This document shows, in pieces, positions 46,138 to 56,274 of a stretch of 64,000 bases of DNA (positions within the stretch are counted from its first letter, which is position 1; each line of letters opens with the position of its first letter). The stretch lies in assembly GCF_009870125.1 (NCBI RefSeq), contig NC_046679.1, positions 31,496,001-31,560,000 of the forward strand. Reading direction: 5' to 3'. The notes under the pieces were generated by a model. That model searched no databases, had not been told where the DNA came from, and saw only the letters and a program-made list of their open reading frames with translations. Made by a program: the position numbers and the translations under genes. This stretch comes from Drosophila pseudoobscura (Eukaryota; Arthropoda; Insecta; Diptera; Drosophilidae).

Positions 46138-47327
46138 AAAAAATGATCCTCCTCAATGTTATTTATTCTCATTGCTTTATTAGCCGGTTGTTCCGACATT
46201 TCGTTTGGCTTTCGTTTCTGCGCTTGATTGTCGTTAGACTGATTATTCGGTACTACGTTTGCCCTAAAATGCTGGGCTTGGCTATAATTGTTATTATTTC
46301 TCCTATAATAACCGTTAGTATTCTCCCGATAATTTCTATTGTTATTATTTCCCCTGAATTGATTGCTGTTCTGTCGGTTCCGGATTTGTATCGATTCGTC
46401 TACCTCCATTGGTTCTGGGGCCTGATTTTGTTGTTTATTACCCAAGAAATAGGGTTGTCCCCAAGACATGTTATTCCTCTGCAAATCCCTTCTTTGGTCG
46501 AATGGTGAACTGTTAGTCCTAGATTGTCGCTGGTTGAATCTTAAGGTATTAAAATTATTATTCCCTGAATTTCTGGGACCGCTGAATTGGTAGGCAAATT
46601 GGGCCCGAATGTTATTAGATTGCAATTCCTGTACCTTTGCTAATGCATTCGGTAAATCTGGGGGATTCAATGAAAATAGGATTTCAGCAATGCCGCCGTT
46701 TAGGCCAGTGACAAAAATGCGTAAGGCATTGTCTCTAATTTTTTTATTTGATTCTTTGGTGATTTCACTGTCCTTTCCGTGAGTCATTATTGTCTTATTT
46801 ATTAACAAGGTCATTTTCTTGTTAACCTCGTTATAGAATTCTATAATTGAAAGGTTCCCTTGTCGGAGAACGCTTAACTCCTGTTCTATTATGTAAATAG
46901 GTCTCTTGTCACTGTAAACAAAGTCAAGCCGTGAAAGTATGGCATCAAAATTTAGAACTGTCCCGTGGTTGGTCAGTGCGTCATGTGCTGGTCCTGTTAT
47001 TTTGTTTCTCAAAATTGTTAATGCAATATAATATTGCTTACTTCCTTTCTTATATAACTTCACTGCAGTTTCTGCAGCTTCCCTCCATCCTACATATTGG
47101 TTTAATCCACCATTGAAAATTGGTAGGGATTCTATTACCTTTAATGTGGTGTCGTCTCTTATTGTCTCGTCTATTGTTTCTGCCTGATAATCCGATACCT
47201 GATCGGATTTAGTTTCTATTTGTTGTTTTAAATTTACAATTTGCTCTTGAACTTGTGAAATTTGAAGTGCTATCAATTGTTTGACCAGATCTGCTGTGAG
47301 ATCGGTCCTTGCTTGAGAGTTAATCAT
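46119..47327 (-). CDS. gag: gag of the errantivirus
   Basis: A 402-residue frame from the first in-frame ATG (47327). The frame is open 12 codons further up to a GTG, but a TAA closes it just before that. The N-terminal part has coiled-coil-like repeats (LVKQLIALQISQVQEQIVNLKQQIE), the middle is a capsid-like helical domain (YVGWREAAETAVKLY...), and the C-terminus is rich in Asn, Gln and Arg with no CCHC zinc knuckle, as is common in errantiviruses. It packs RNA and builds the particle. It ends in TAG 16 nt beyond the slippery site that leads into pol. Confidence 0.9.
   Translation of the reverse strand: MINSQARTDLTADLVKQLIALQISQVQEQIVNLKQQIETKSDQVSDYQAETIDETIRDDTTLKVIESLPIFNGGLNQYVGWREAAETAVKLYKKGSKQYYIALTILRNKITGPAHDALTNHGTVLNFDAILSRLDFVYSDKRPIYIIEQELSVLRQGNLSIIEFYNEVNKKMTLLINKTIMTHGKDSEITKESNKKIRDNALRIFVTGLNGGIAEILFSLNPPDLPNALAKVQELQSNNIRAQFAYQFSGPRNSGNNNFNTLRFNQRQSRTNSSPFDQRRDLQRNNMSWGQPYFLGNKQQNQAPEPMEVDESIQIRNRQNSNQFRGNNNNRNYRENTNGYYRRNNNNYSQAQHFRANVVPNNQSNDNQAQKRKPNEMSEQPANKAMRINNIEEDHFLDQPPK
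46137..46143 (-). promoter_or_regulatory. -1 ribosomal frameshift site T-TTT-TTA
   Basis: In element sense the gag codons read CAT TTT TTA GAT. TTTTTTA in this phase is a canonical X-XXY-YYZ slippery heptamer, and a -1 slip joins gag to the open pol frame (next codons AGA TCA). Confidence 0.8.
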
Positions 47328-47673
47328 TTTTAGTTTTTCAAAATCTAAAGTTAGCTGATCCACTTTTAATTTTTCTTATATGTTAGTTTTTTTATAATCT
47401 TATATATCCTAATTGAACTTATATATTTATTAATACAACTCTTGCTCACGAAATATCCGGTAGGGGTCGTCCTTCTTAGTTTGGCAGATCTTCGAACGGG
47501 TCTTCCTTCTTAAATTTCTTTGCTCAGCTGGGTCTTCTGGGGGTCTTCCTTCTTTGGCTTCGCTGATCGTTTCACTTTCTTTGTATTTTGGTTTTGTCGG
47601 TTTTGTTGGTTTTGTTTTTTTTCTTTTTAAACTTTGGGTTTCTTTGGTTGTTTTTGTATTTACGAATTGCCTG

Positions 47674-47770
47674 GTATTTGTATTTGTATATGTATTTGTA
47701 TTTGTTTTTGTATTTGTATTTGTATTTGTATTTGTATTTGTATTTGTATTTGTATTTGTATTTGTTTTTG
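47674..47770. repeat. (TATTTG)n hexanucleotide array, about 16 copies
   Basis: Nearly pure TATTTG repeats on the plus strand (ACAAAT on the element strand), with a few TTTTTG and TATATG variants. Confidence 0.95.
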
Positions 47771-47936
47771 CACACCCTAAGCTCCGGTTTGTTTCCTTTT
47801 TATCTCACTTTTTTTTATCTATATCACACAGTCACTCCGCGTTTTTAATTTTGAAGGATTTATTCCATTAATTAATTGTCCTTCGGGTTTCGGCACGACG
47901 CAACACTTTTATCATTCGGTGTTTTTTATACAACGT

Positions 47937-47954
47937 CGCCCCACGTTGGGCGCC
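47937..47954 (-). other. Primer binding site for tRNA-Lys
   Basis: In element sense TGGCGCCCAACGTGGGGC (its first T is shared with the LTR end) is complementary to the 3' end of Drosophila tRNA-Lys(CTT) including CCA. It primes minus-strand synthesis. Confidence 0.9.
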
Positions 47955-48493
47955 AATTAAACAACTGCGGCAGCGGATTGTGTTTTTTAAAAAGGTTTTT
48001 ATTTTACTTCGAACTTAACTTCACTGATATAGATTTAAGTAGAGGGTCACAAAGGAATTCCGGGCCAAGGGATTGCGCGATATTAATATTTAGCTAGACT
48101 TTGCGGTGTCGCTGCTCGATCAAGACTGATTTGAACTTTCTGATCTTTGCATCGTTGATCCCTTTCGGGAATCGTTTTTCTATAAACATTTCAATTGATT
48201 TCGCCATCCCGAGTATTGGATTTCGTCATCCAAAGAGAGAACTGTAAAAGGCCTAAAGTGCAGGATCTGCAGAAAGCCGGGAGTGAGATTGTTTATGAGA
48301 AGCCGGGTGTGGGCAAACATTGGTTTTCCATTTAGGCGAGTGTCAAAGATTGGGATTGCGGCGGGGGCGCTTGAGATTGTACATCTTAGAAATCAATTAG
48401 GCGGAGGCCCAAGATTGAAATTGTTTTCGTTTTGGAAAGCCAAAGATTGTTTACAACTCGTATAAGAGCTCAATGGAATTGGGTACGTTAACT
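47955..48493 (-). repeat. 5' LTR, 539 bp
   Basis: Same length and, on reading, same sequence as 40608-41146. It carries the promoter of the element; no TATA box could be assigned with confidence. Confidence 0.95.
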
Positions 48494-48497
48494 TGCG
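48494..48497. repeat. Target-site duplication TGCG, right
   Basis: Partner of 40604-40607. Confidence 0.85.
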
Positions 48498-48498
48498 T

Positions 48499-48570
48499 GC
48501 TTTTGCCCGAGAAATAAATGCCAATAAGCTCTTTGTCTCACTCTCACACTAGCCGCTCATTTGCAGGCAC
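48499..48570 (+). repeat. Diverged direct repeat A, right copy
   Basis: Partner of 40311-40379. Confidence 0.75.
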
Positions 48571-49745
48571 CTTTTTCTTGTGTTGTGCGACTGATGCGTG
48601 TTCGTTCTTGCCTGTTCAGCCAAGACAAAACGAAGATAAGAAATGTGTTCGGTGTTCGGTTGAGTGGGAGATCGGGCAATTCTTTGTATTGCTTTTTGTT
48701 TGCTTGCTTCCAAGCTCATCAATTCATTTAAATTAGTTTCAAGCATAATTAATGCAAATATTTTCATGATTTAAGTGACAGAAAATCCTCTGCATGCAAC
48801 CATAAATATCTGGTAATCCAATTTCAATAATTTGTAACCCAATTATCAGGCTCAACCGCAGGCTCCAAGTGAAATCAAATTGATTTTGAGTGTTCATATT
48901 TTCGAAATTGATTAAATCATAAGCAATGCAAAAATGATATTAATTTATTGACAAATATTTCCAGGCATCAATTTTCTCATCATTAGAGATTAATTTGTGG
49001 CACACAACACACACACACACCACTAAAATGTGGCATCCGCAAAAACACTTTGTCTAATTAATTTAATCGAAATTTTGTCTGTTGAGGCGAGGGGGGGGCA
49101 TTTTGCAAAAGTTATGTCCACTTAATAAATCTGGGCCAACATCTTTCAAAAACTAATTGATAATTAATGAAATAAAATTCCATCTTCATCTTTTGCTGCT
49201 GCCAACAAAATTCTCAGCTCAATTTAATTCCCTTGAGAGGCAATTATGCTTGAAATGTAGCCCTCATCCTTACAGCTCTCTCCCTCCCCCTCTCTCTCTT
49301 TCTCTCTCTTTGTCGCCTTCTTTCTTTGCCTGCAGTTTTGCTTTTGTTCAATTTGCTGGCCATTTGCTGGCCATTTGCTTGCCTGCAGGCCTTGGGCCAA
49401 CACCAGAGAGACACCAGGGCCAAAACGAGAGCCAAAGGCCCAGCAGCAAATGGGAGAAACGCATAATTAATGCGATTAGCAAAATGCGAAAGTGTGACAG
49501 CAATAACAACAATACGGACTATGATAATAGCAACAAAAGTGGCAGGAAATTTAAAAGGATCTACAGAATTGGGGATACTCCTTTTTACAGAATTTTTTCT
49601 TTTGTAAATGTTATCAGAAAATACCGAATTTAGGCGATTTGAGTATGTTGCTCATGCAGAATCATTAATAGGGATTTTATCTAATAGGTTTTAAAAAATT
49701 GAGGCGATCGGATCAAAAATACTGCGAGTATAAACTACATTTACC

Positions 49746-49762
49746 CAGTGTGGCTTAGCAGT
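49746..49762 (+). repeat. Recurring island-edge motif, copy 5
   Basis: CAGTGTGGCTTAGCAGT, followed after about 35 bp by the AT island at 49795. It lies 34 kb from the best-matching copy (15380). Confidence 0.7.
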
Positions 49763-49794
49763 AAAAATTTAATTTCCATGGGAGCTCTCTACTG

Positions 49795-50060
49795 GCATTT
49801 GTTATAGATTGAATATATAACAAATTTTAATAAAAATATACTTTTCGAAAATATTTATTACAGATTGTGAATTTTAAATTTAAATTAAATTTTAAATATT
49901 TTTAATTCTGTGGAAATCTAAAGTTTCTCTCTAGAACATTAAAATTAGAATAATAAACTACTTTTATTTGTATTTTTTCACGGATAATAGTATTCATAGA
50001 TTACTCTTTTAGTATATTCTCAGGTCCCTGTGCGAATTTTTTAATAATAATATGGATAAT
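49795..50060. repeat. AT-rich island
   Basis: TTTTAATAAAAATATA and AAATTTAAATTAAATTTTAAAT words. Confidence 0.75.
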
Positions 50061-51559
50061 GTATAGAAATTTCTGCCTTTAACCAAACGATTCGCACATT
50101 CAGCCTACCCCAAATCCCACCCTAAGTTTCCCCTAAAGTAAAAACAACGCATGAAGCCCACATTTAGGTCCTTCTGCAGCCCAGTTGGAGCCTGGGCAAT
50201 GGCTCGGCTCCTCCAGTAGACCAGCGGAAATGTGTCGCAGCCATTTTGTCTAATTGGCTTTGGCTGCTTAGTCGAGAGAGGAAGAGAGAGAGAGATAAAC
50301 CGGCGAGAGAGAAATGGCGCAGCATTCGACTTAAATATATGTATAGATTTTTCCTGTAACACTTTTGCTAATTAGTCGAGCAAAAAATATTTAAACAGCA
50401 GTTTTCCGATGAGCAGAGAAAACTTTAAGGCAAATTCCAAGCTCGCATCTGATGCAATTTTTTTGCAAACAAAAAACTTTTGGCCGAGGCTATAAATCAG
50501 CTGGCCTCGGTCTCGGGTTCTTTGTTCTTTCTTTACGCTCTTAACAATTCCATTACAAAAATTAAAAGCAAATGCAAAGAGAGAGAGAGAATGAGAACTT
50601 TTTCCAGCTCGAAAGATAAAAAACGAGGCAAAGAAAATAGTTATTAAATATTTCTTTGGCTCAATTGCTGAGCAAACTTTTCGCACAGACAGCCAGTCAG
50701 CCCGTCAGCAGGCAGGCAGCACCTTACGAATAAATGAAAAGAGAAGAAAAAATTGTTAACCAAATGAAAAACAGAAAGAAGTCTTCTGATCCTGAAAGTT
50801 TTTCTTATACAGCGGATAAAGCGGATATAGCGGATATATGTATGTATACGGTTTATAATTTATGTCAGTTTTTCATTGCCCTGCAGAGAAGGTTGCCAAG
50901 TCTTTGGAGGAGTCTTTTGAACTTTTTGAACAGAAAGAGGAATGATTGATAAAAAATCCGAAAAAAACGATCATTAAGAAAAAGTTAAAGGAATATTGAT
51001 TGTTTTTATTAAGATAATCCAACAAAAATCTTATATTAATACACCTCTTAATATTTAAATCAATTAAAATAAACAAATAATTATATCCCAATATCAGCCT
51101 GAAGGCCTTGTTTTTCTTGTATATTTAATTTAATAAAATTAATTAATTAAATTATTATCATTTTTAATTACGACTACTATTTAATTATTATTATTTTTAT
51201 TTAATTATATTGAGTCTCGATCATGCTCCCGTTGAATACGGACGCGTTCCAACATCGCTGTGAAAGACTTTGCAGAAGCAATAAAAACGGACAAGCCCAC
51301 TACAGTGGCAACAACAAACAACTTACTTGTGCGAAAACGTTTAAGCGCCCGGTACTCGTGAAACTAAGTGCCGCTCGCGAATCTAAGCGCGCGGTACCAG
51401 TGGGACTAAGCGCCGCTCGGGTTCCTTAGCGCGCGGTACTCGTGTGGCCCCCGTGGCTCGCGGGCCCCAAAGCGGGCGCGACCTACGGTCAGTGCACGCG
51501 CCTACAGACTAGACCTCAACTTCGTCTGGGTTAAACGCCCAAATCTACCTGACTTAAAA

Positions 51560-52319
51560 ATGGAACTACGTTCATCTAAGTCCCTTACTAAAGTCTCTCG
51601 TAGCATTAACAAACCGTCAACTGCTGATCCAATGAGTTCTGCTACTGCCTCAGCTCTTAAAGACCAGCTCACTTCAGAACTGACAATACTTAATTCTACG
51701 CAAAAGCAAGTTAACGACCAACGTGCTACGGATGGTCCCAATAACATTCCCGATAACCATGCCCCACAGCCAACTGACGACCCTCATGTTTCTTGGCAGG
51801 ACAGAGGAGCTCTTCCTCCTCCAAAAAGAAAACCCCACTCAACTGAACGCAGTCTCCCAAGTAGTCGAAACCCTTCCTTTCGCAAACTACTATGCGCCAC
51901 TCGCGGACACTGACGACCCAACTGCCGACGGTACCGAAGATATGGACCTCAGCCCTCACAAGGAGTGTAATGAATCCCCTATAACCAAACGCAACCCTCT
52001 GCCTCCTCCAATCATCATACCCGGGGTAAACGACATCACAATGTTCTGGTCAATGTTGGATACGTTGGCAAGCCCCGAAAATTACCGTATAAAAACAAGC
52101 ACTGGAGGACAAATTAGACTCCTATGCAACGACTCAACCACTTACCGCAAAATCGCATCCGCGTTGATGGCTAAAGGCGTTCTCTGTCATAGCTACCAGT
52201 TGAAAGAAGAACGGTCATATAGAGTAAAAACCCAACCCAAAACCCAAACCCATTTGGAAGATCACATCCAACTTAACGAGAGATTCGAGTCTCAGTCTCA
52301 GTCATCAAGAGAAGACTAA
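51560..52319 (+). pseudogene. LINE ORF1 (gag-like) remnant
   Basis: It starts at ATG 51560. The frame is lost near 51770 and goes on in the frame of 51723-52319. The later part, PPPIIIPGVNDI...GGQIRLLCND...YQLKEERSYRV, is the conserved domain that precedes the zinc knuckles in jockey-clade ORF1 proteins. The knuckles themselves are gone. In intact relatives ORF1 binds the element's RNA. Confidence 0.85.
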
Positions 52320-53895
52320 GGAAAGCTTTCATAAGAACTCACGACCCAGACACTAAAGCTCAGATGCACAGAGCGGGCAGAAACTTAAAAAGGGCCCTCG
52401 CTGAGAAGAGCAGCAAACACTTCGACGAAATGCTAAAAAGCCAGGTCAATCTCTGGAAACTCACCCGTGGCATCAAGAGGCAGCCACTGTGCAGCTTTCC
52501 ATTAAGAAACGACAACGGTACCTGGGTGAAGTCTGACTTGGAAAAAGCAGAAGCGTTCGCTAGAAATTTAGAGACCAGATTCACTCCAGCCGATGTAGCA
52601 CCTCAAGATCACACGCGAGCACTCTCCTGGTACCTAGAAGCGCCCCTACAGATGTCGATACCAACCAAGCCAGTTTCACCTTCTGAAGGCCAGGCGGAAA
52701 TAAAAGCTCTTGTGAACAACAAAGCTCCTGGGCACGATTTAATAGAGGCCCGCATCGCAAAACCGCTTCCACGCAAGGGAGTTATGTTTCTAGTTGCACT
52801 CTACAACGCCATCCTTCGCATCGGCCACTTCCCCACCCAATGGAAGTGTGCAATGATTGTGATGATACTAAAGCCAGGTAAACCAACGTCAACCCTAGAG
52901 TCATACAGACCAATAAGCATACTGCCAGTTTTCTCCAAGATATTCGAAAGAACATTCTTGAGCAGAATGGTGGCAGAAAGCTCCGTCAAGGAAGCTATTC
53001 CACAGCACCAATTCGGTTTCAGAAGACAGCACGGGACTCCGCAACAAGTACACAGAGTGGCTCAACACATCCTCAACGCTTATGAAACTAAGCAATACTG
53101 TTCAGGGGTGTTTCTCGATGTGAAACAAGCTTTCGACAAAGTCTGGCACAAGGGACTTTTATATAAATTAAAGATTATACTACCCGCCCCCCAGTATTCA
53201 GTCATAAAGTAATTTTTGAGAGAGAGAGAACGTTTATTGTCACAATCACGGACGCTATTTCAGACATAAAAATTATCAGAGCTGGAGTTCCACAAGGCAG
53301 CGTCCTTGGGCCAATCCTGTACACATTGTTTACACGCGACATGCCGTTCCCGCACGTCAACCCAAGCAACTTCCTGGTCGCCACTTACGCTGACGATACT
53401 GCTATTCTTTCGCCATCCACCTGCTACAGAGCCGTTGCTGAGCAACTTCAAATCTACCTCGAATCCGTGGAAAAATGGGCAAAAAAATGGAACATCACAA
53501 TTAGCGAAACAAAGTCGGTTAACGTATATTTTACTCTAAGAAGCAAGCACCCACCAGACCTAACCTTCAACGGAAATATAATTCCGCGCAAGAGCAGTCA
53601 CTGCTACCTCGGTGTCCACTTCGATAAAAGCCTAACTTGGGGATCGCATATCAGAGCTACAGTCATCAAATGTCAAAACAAACTCAAAAAGTTGCACTGG
53701 CTCATGAGCTCAAAAAGTAAGCTTCCCCTACGCAATAAAGTCCTATTGAACAAGGCAACTATAATCCCTATATGGACATACGCCATTCAAGTCTGGGGAT
53801 GTGCAGCGAAGACGCATCTGAATAAAATCAGAGGTTTGTTCGGACCACAATGCTGGAAAGAGATCTCCTCATCCCAAAAATTGGAGATCAAATAA
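52316..53895 (+). pseudogene. LINE reverse transcriptase (ORF2) remnant
   Basis: The first frame (to the TAA at 53210) holds the thumb-side linker and RT blocks SYRPISILPVFSKIFE, HQFGFRRQHGT and VFLDVKQAFDKVWH. After a frameshift near 53212 come AGVPQGSVLGPILY and the catalytic YADDTAIL box at about 53386-53409, then the C-terminal domain ending near 53895. The endonuclease domain that should precede it is absent. The order of blocks is standard for jockey-type RT. Confidence 0.88.
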
Positions 53896-54134
53896 ACCAT
53901 CACAGCAGTCGATACAACGATAGGCTCATTAACCACCCCCAAATCCCACGCAGACTCAAACGTCTCCACCCATCGAACATAAAAAATAGAAAAATTTGCT
54001 GAATAACACATCATTAAAATGTATATATAAACCTAATCATTAAACTCTAAAAATATGTAGTAAGCCAATGTAAATATCACTAATATTAGATCATAGTTTA
54101 AGTAAAGCTGATTTCTAATAAAATAAAATAAAAA

Positions 54135-54400
54135 TTTAATTATTATTTTTATTTAATTATTATTATTCTTTTATTATGATTATTATTATTCTTTTATTAT
54201 GATTATTATTAATTACTATTATTGTTTAATTATTCTTATTATTTAATTATTATAATTATTTAATTATAATTATTATTATTTAATTTTATTATTATAAATT
54301 ATATAATTATATATTATTAATATTTTAACGTTTGATTAATCTTAGTCCTCAATTTTATGAATAAATAAATAAATATTATAATATATATAATAAATACTAC
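54135..54400. repeat. AT-rich island right of the LINE
   Basis: TTTAATTATTATTATT words, continuous in style with 51090-51210 on the other side of the LINE. The element therefore probably inserted into a pre-existing island. Confidence 0.7.
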
Positions 54401-55561
54401 CAGAGCAGTATCGCTTATATAGTCACAATCTCTTTCTTTCTGGAAAGAACTCTTTTGTTTCTAAAGATATTTCTACAACAGATAAAATCTGCCAGGGTAT
54501 GTCCATTCTTCACCTCAAAATCTAGTGTCTCTCTCATTGTTTTCCTGCATTTTTTCCAAGGTCTTTCCTTAGTTTTTTGTTCAACTATTAATTTGCATAA
54601 TTATCGTTTCAGCATTTAAGTTCAGTTTTAGACTCTTTTGTGCACACAAACACAAGGATTTAGTACCCCACCCCAAAGACACACCCAAAAAGATTCAAAG
54701 GACACAAACAGATACGCCTCCGCCTTCGCCCCCGCCTTCGCCTTTCGCTGGGCAAACAAACTTTTAAATTCCATTAAGTGCCAATAAATTTTGCAACTGA
54801 TATAGCCGGACGTCCGCCCTCTGGCGGTCATTTGCTGGTTGCCCAAGCAACTTAAAGCTATAGCTTCAGGTGTTTAATTAGGCGCAGCAGCTAATTAAGG
54901 CCGTCCCAAGAAGTTCTTTTACCTTAAAGTTATGAGCAGAGATCTGGAGATAGTTTGGAAAAAGGAAAAAGTAAAGAAAGTGAGCGGGCAGCTAATGAGG
55001 GCTGCTGCTAATGTTGGAAAATTGCAGGAAAATGAGCTGCTTTTGCAGCGAAATACACGACCCATTTAGACTTTATTAAATATTAAAATCAAATCAAATT
55101 GCTCAAAAAAAAACACACACACAGAAAACAACCCCAAGTGAAAGTTTAAACTAAGTTAAACAAATCCTTAATCAGTCTTAATTTAGGTTGAACTTTGGAC
55201 CTCCCCATGGTCCCCACCTGTCCCAAGCCGAAGAAAACCTTCCAAAGCAATCAGAGCACAAAAAACAGCTCGGTCCCAAGTCAAAGAAAACCTTCCAAAG
55301 CAATCAGAGCACAAAAAACAGCTCAGCCCAGACGACTCTCAGTCTTAACCTCAACGAATGTGCGGCTAATGTATGCATGACAGACGGACAGACAGAATGG
55401 ATGGCTGAGACCCAAGGTTATCTGCATGATTAACGAGTTTCGAGGTTGAGGTGCAAAAAAAAATTGAATAAACTTTCCAGACATTATAAGAAATTCTGGC
55501 CAAAGGCCAAATTGAATTCGAAATCAGTAGAATTCCGACCCCAAAAGAAGGTATCCACACT
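54401..55561. other. Non-genic stretch
   Basis: No gene seen. It has a CGCCTTCGCC(CC) hexamer run at 54716-54748 and a 53-bp duplication at 55221-55326. Confidence 0.5.
55221..55326 (+). repeat. 53-bp tandem duplication
   Basis: Two almost identical units starting TCCCAAG and including GAAAACCTTCCAAAGCAATC and AACAGCTC. They differ at only about three positions, so the duplication is recent. Confidence 0.9.
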
Positions 55562-56010
55562 CACATGTGACTGGCAATTCGATGTTCAAGTGTGACTCGC
55601 CATTTGACCTTCAGGCGTCACTTTTACACGTGTAACGTTTACACGTGACTGCCAAATTGACGTTTATATGTGACTGGTGACTATTCGAAAGTTAACATGT
55701 GACTGGCAATTCGACATTCACATGTGACTGACTGATTTAACGTTCACGCGTGACTTGAAATGTTACGTTTTACAAGGGAATATCCACGTAACGTTTACAC
55801 GTGACTCCCACTGTGACGTTTTCACGTGACTGGCAGTTCGTCAATTAGACGTTTTCGTGTGAGTGACGATTTGAAAGTGCACATGTGACTCGCAATGCGA
55901 CATTCATGTGTGACTGCAATGTCCTGATATGATGTGGCTGATAATTCCACGTTCTTAACGTTTACACGTGACTGCCAATTGGACGCTTACACGTGACAGG
56001 CATTGCAACA
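55562..56010 (+). repeat. About 25-bp minisatellite carrying CAYGTGAC E-boxes
   Basis: About 15-18 degenerate units. Each contains CACGTGAC or CATGTGAC, then TGGCAATTCG-like sequence and (G)ACGTTYACA. Adjacent units at about 55710 and 55735, and at about 55965 and 55990, are 25 bp apart; elsewhere there are insertions. CACGTG/CATGTG is the palindromic E-box bound by bHLH factors. The array ends about 265 bp before the FOP/FOR20-like ATG. Confidence 0.85.
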
Positions 56011-56274
56011 ATCGAATAGCATTTCCAAATTCTGTTTGACTGAAACACTTGATTAACTGAATTTCTCAACTCATTTCCAAAATAAAATTCGAAAATTCGA
56101 AAATGCGAAAATTTACCCTTGAAAAAGTACTCTAAAAGAATATACAAATCAGAAGTAGATACAAAATCGTGTAGTACACTCAGATACACCTATTGAAACA
56201 ACGAAAAATTTCTCTAGTTAATAATTATTATTTTTTCTTTTCCGAATTCGAACAAATTTTCGTAGAGAGGAACG

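Larger units (their letters stand above)
47328..47954 (-). other. Errantivirus 5' leader
   Basis: A non-coding leader between the 5' LTR and gag, carrying a long hexamer array (47674-47770). In gypsy this is where the Su(Hw) insulator lies. No run of Su(Hw)-type TGCATA sites is seen here. Confidence 0.7.
40608..48493 (-). mobile_element. Complete gypsy-group endogenous retrovirus (errantivirus type)
   Basis: A 7,886-bp element on the minus strand. It has two 539-bp LTRs that look identical on reading, a TGCG target duplication, a primer site for tRNA-Lys, gag, pol (protease, reverse transcriptase, RNase H, integrase) and env frames, and a polypurine tract. Every frame is open. Identical LTRs and unbroken genes mean a very recent insertion that may still be mobile. 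RT and integrase sequence style, tRNA-Lys priming and an F-type env place it near gypsy/mdg4 rather than 17.6/297, which use tRNA-Ser. The exact named family was not determined. Confidence 0.95.
48571..51210. other. Non-genic stretch
   Basis: No gene is supportable. It holds a (CT)n-rich run near 49278-49320, a copy of the island-edge motif at 49746, an AT island, and AG-rich sequence near 50280-50310 and 50576-50592. The rest is ordinary-looking intergenic or intronic DNA. Confidence 0.55.
51211..54134 (+). mobile_element. Jockey-clade LINE, internally deleted and decayed
   Basis: A non-LTR retrotransposon with a GC-rich 5' region (51211-51559), ORF1 remnant, reverse-transcriptase remnant, and an AATAAAATAAAATAAAAA tail. 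The zinc knuckles and the whole endonuclease are missing: ORF1 sequence passes straight into the RT linker near 52290-52316. There is at least one frameshift in ORF1 and one stop/frameshift in RT (about 53212). AT-rich flanks on both sides look alike (TTTAATTATTATTTTTATTTAATTAT-like), which may be a target duplication or simply low complexity. It cannot move by itself. Confidence 0.9.

Noticed and set aside
47674..47770. Small protein from the TATTTG array (FVFVFV/YLYLYL or YKYKYK frames)
   Set aside because: Every frame through a 6-bp repeat stays open, so these frames are an artefact.
47364..47954. Su(Hw) insulator in the retrovirus leader
   Set aside because: No cluster of TGCATA-core sites was found on either strand, only the TATTTG array.
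51100..54160. Target duplication of about 26 bp around the LINE
   Set aside because: The matching flanks are A/T low complexity with small gaps, so identity by chance or island structure cannot be excluded; noted only as possible.
55562..56010. CRISPR-like array
   Set aside because: Short regular repeats without constant-length unique spacers, in a eukaryotic genome; this is a minisatellite.
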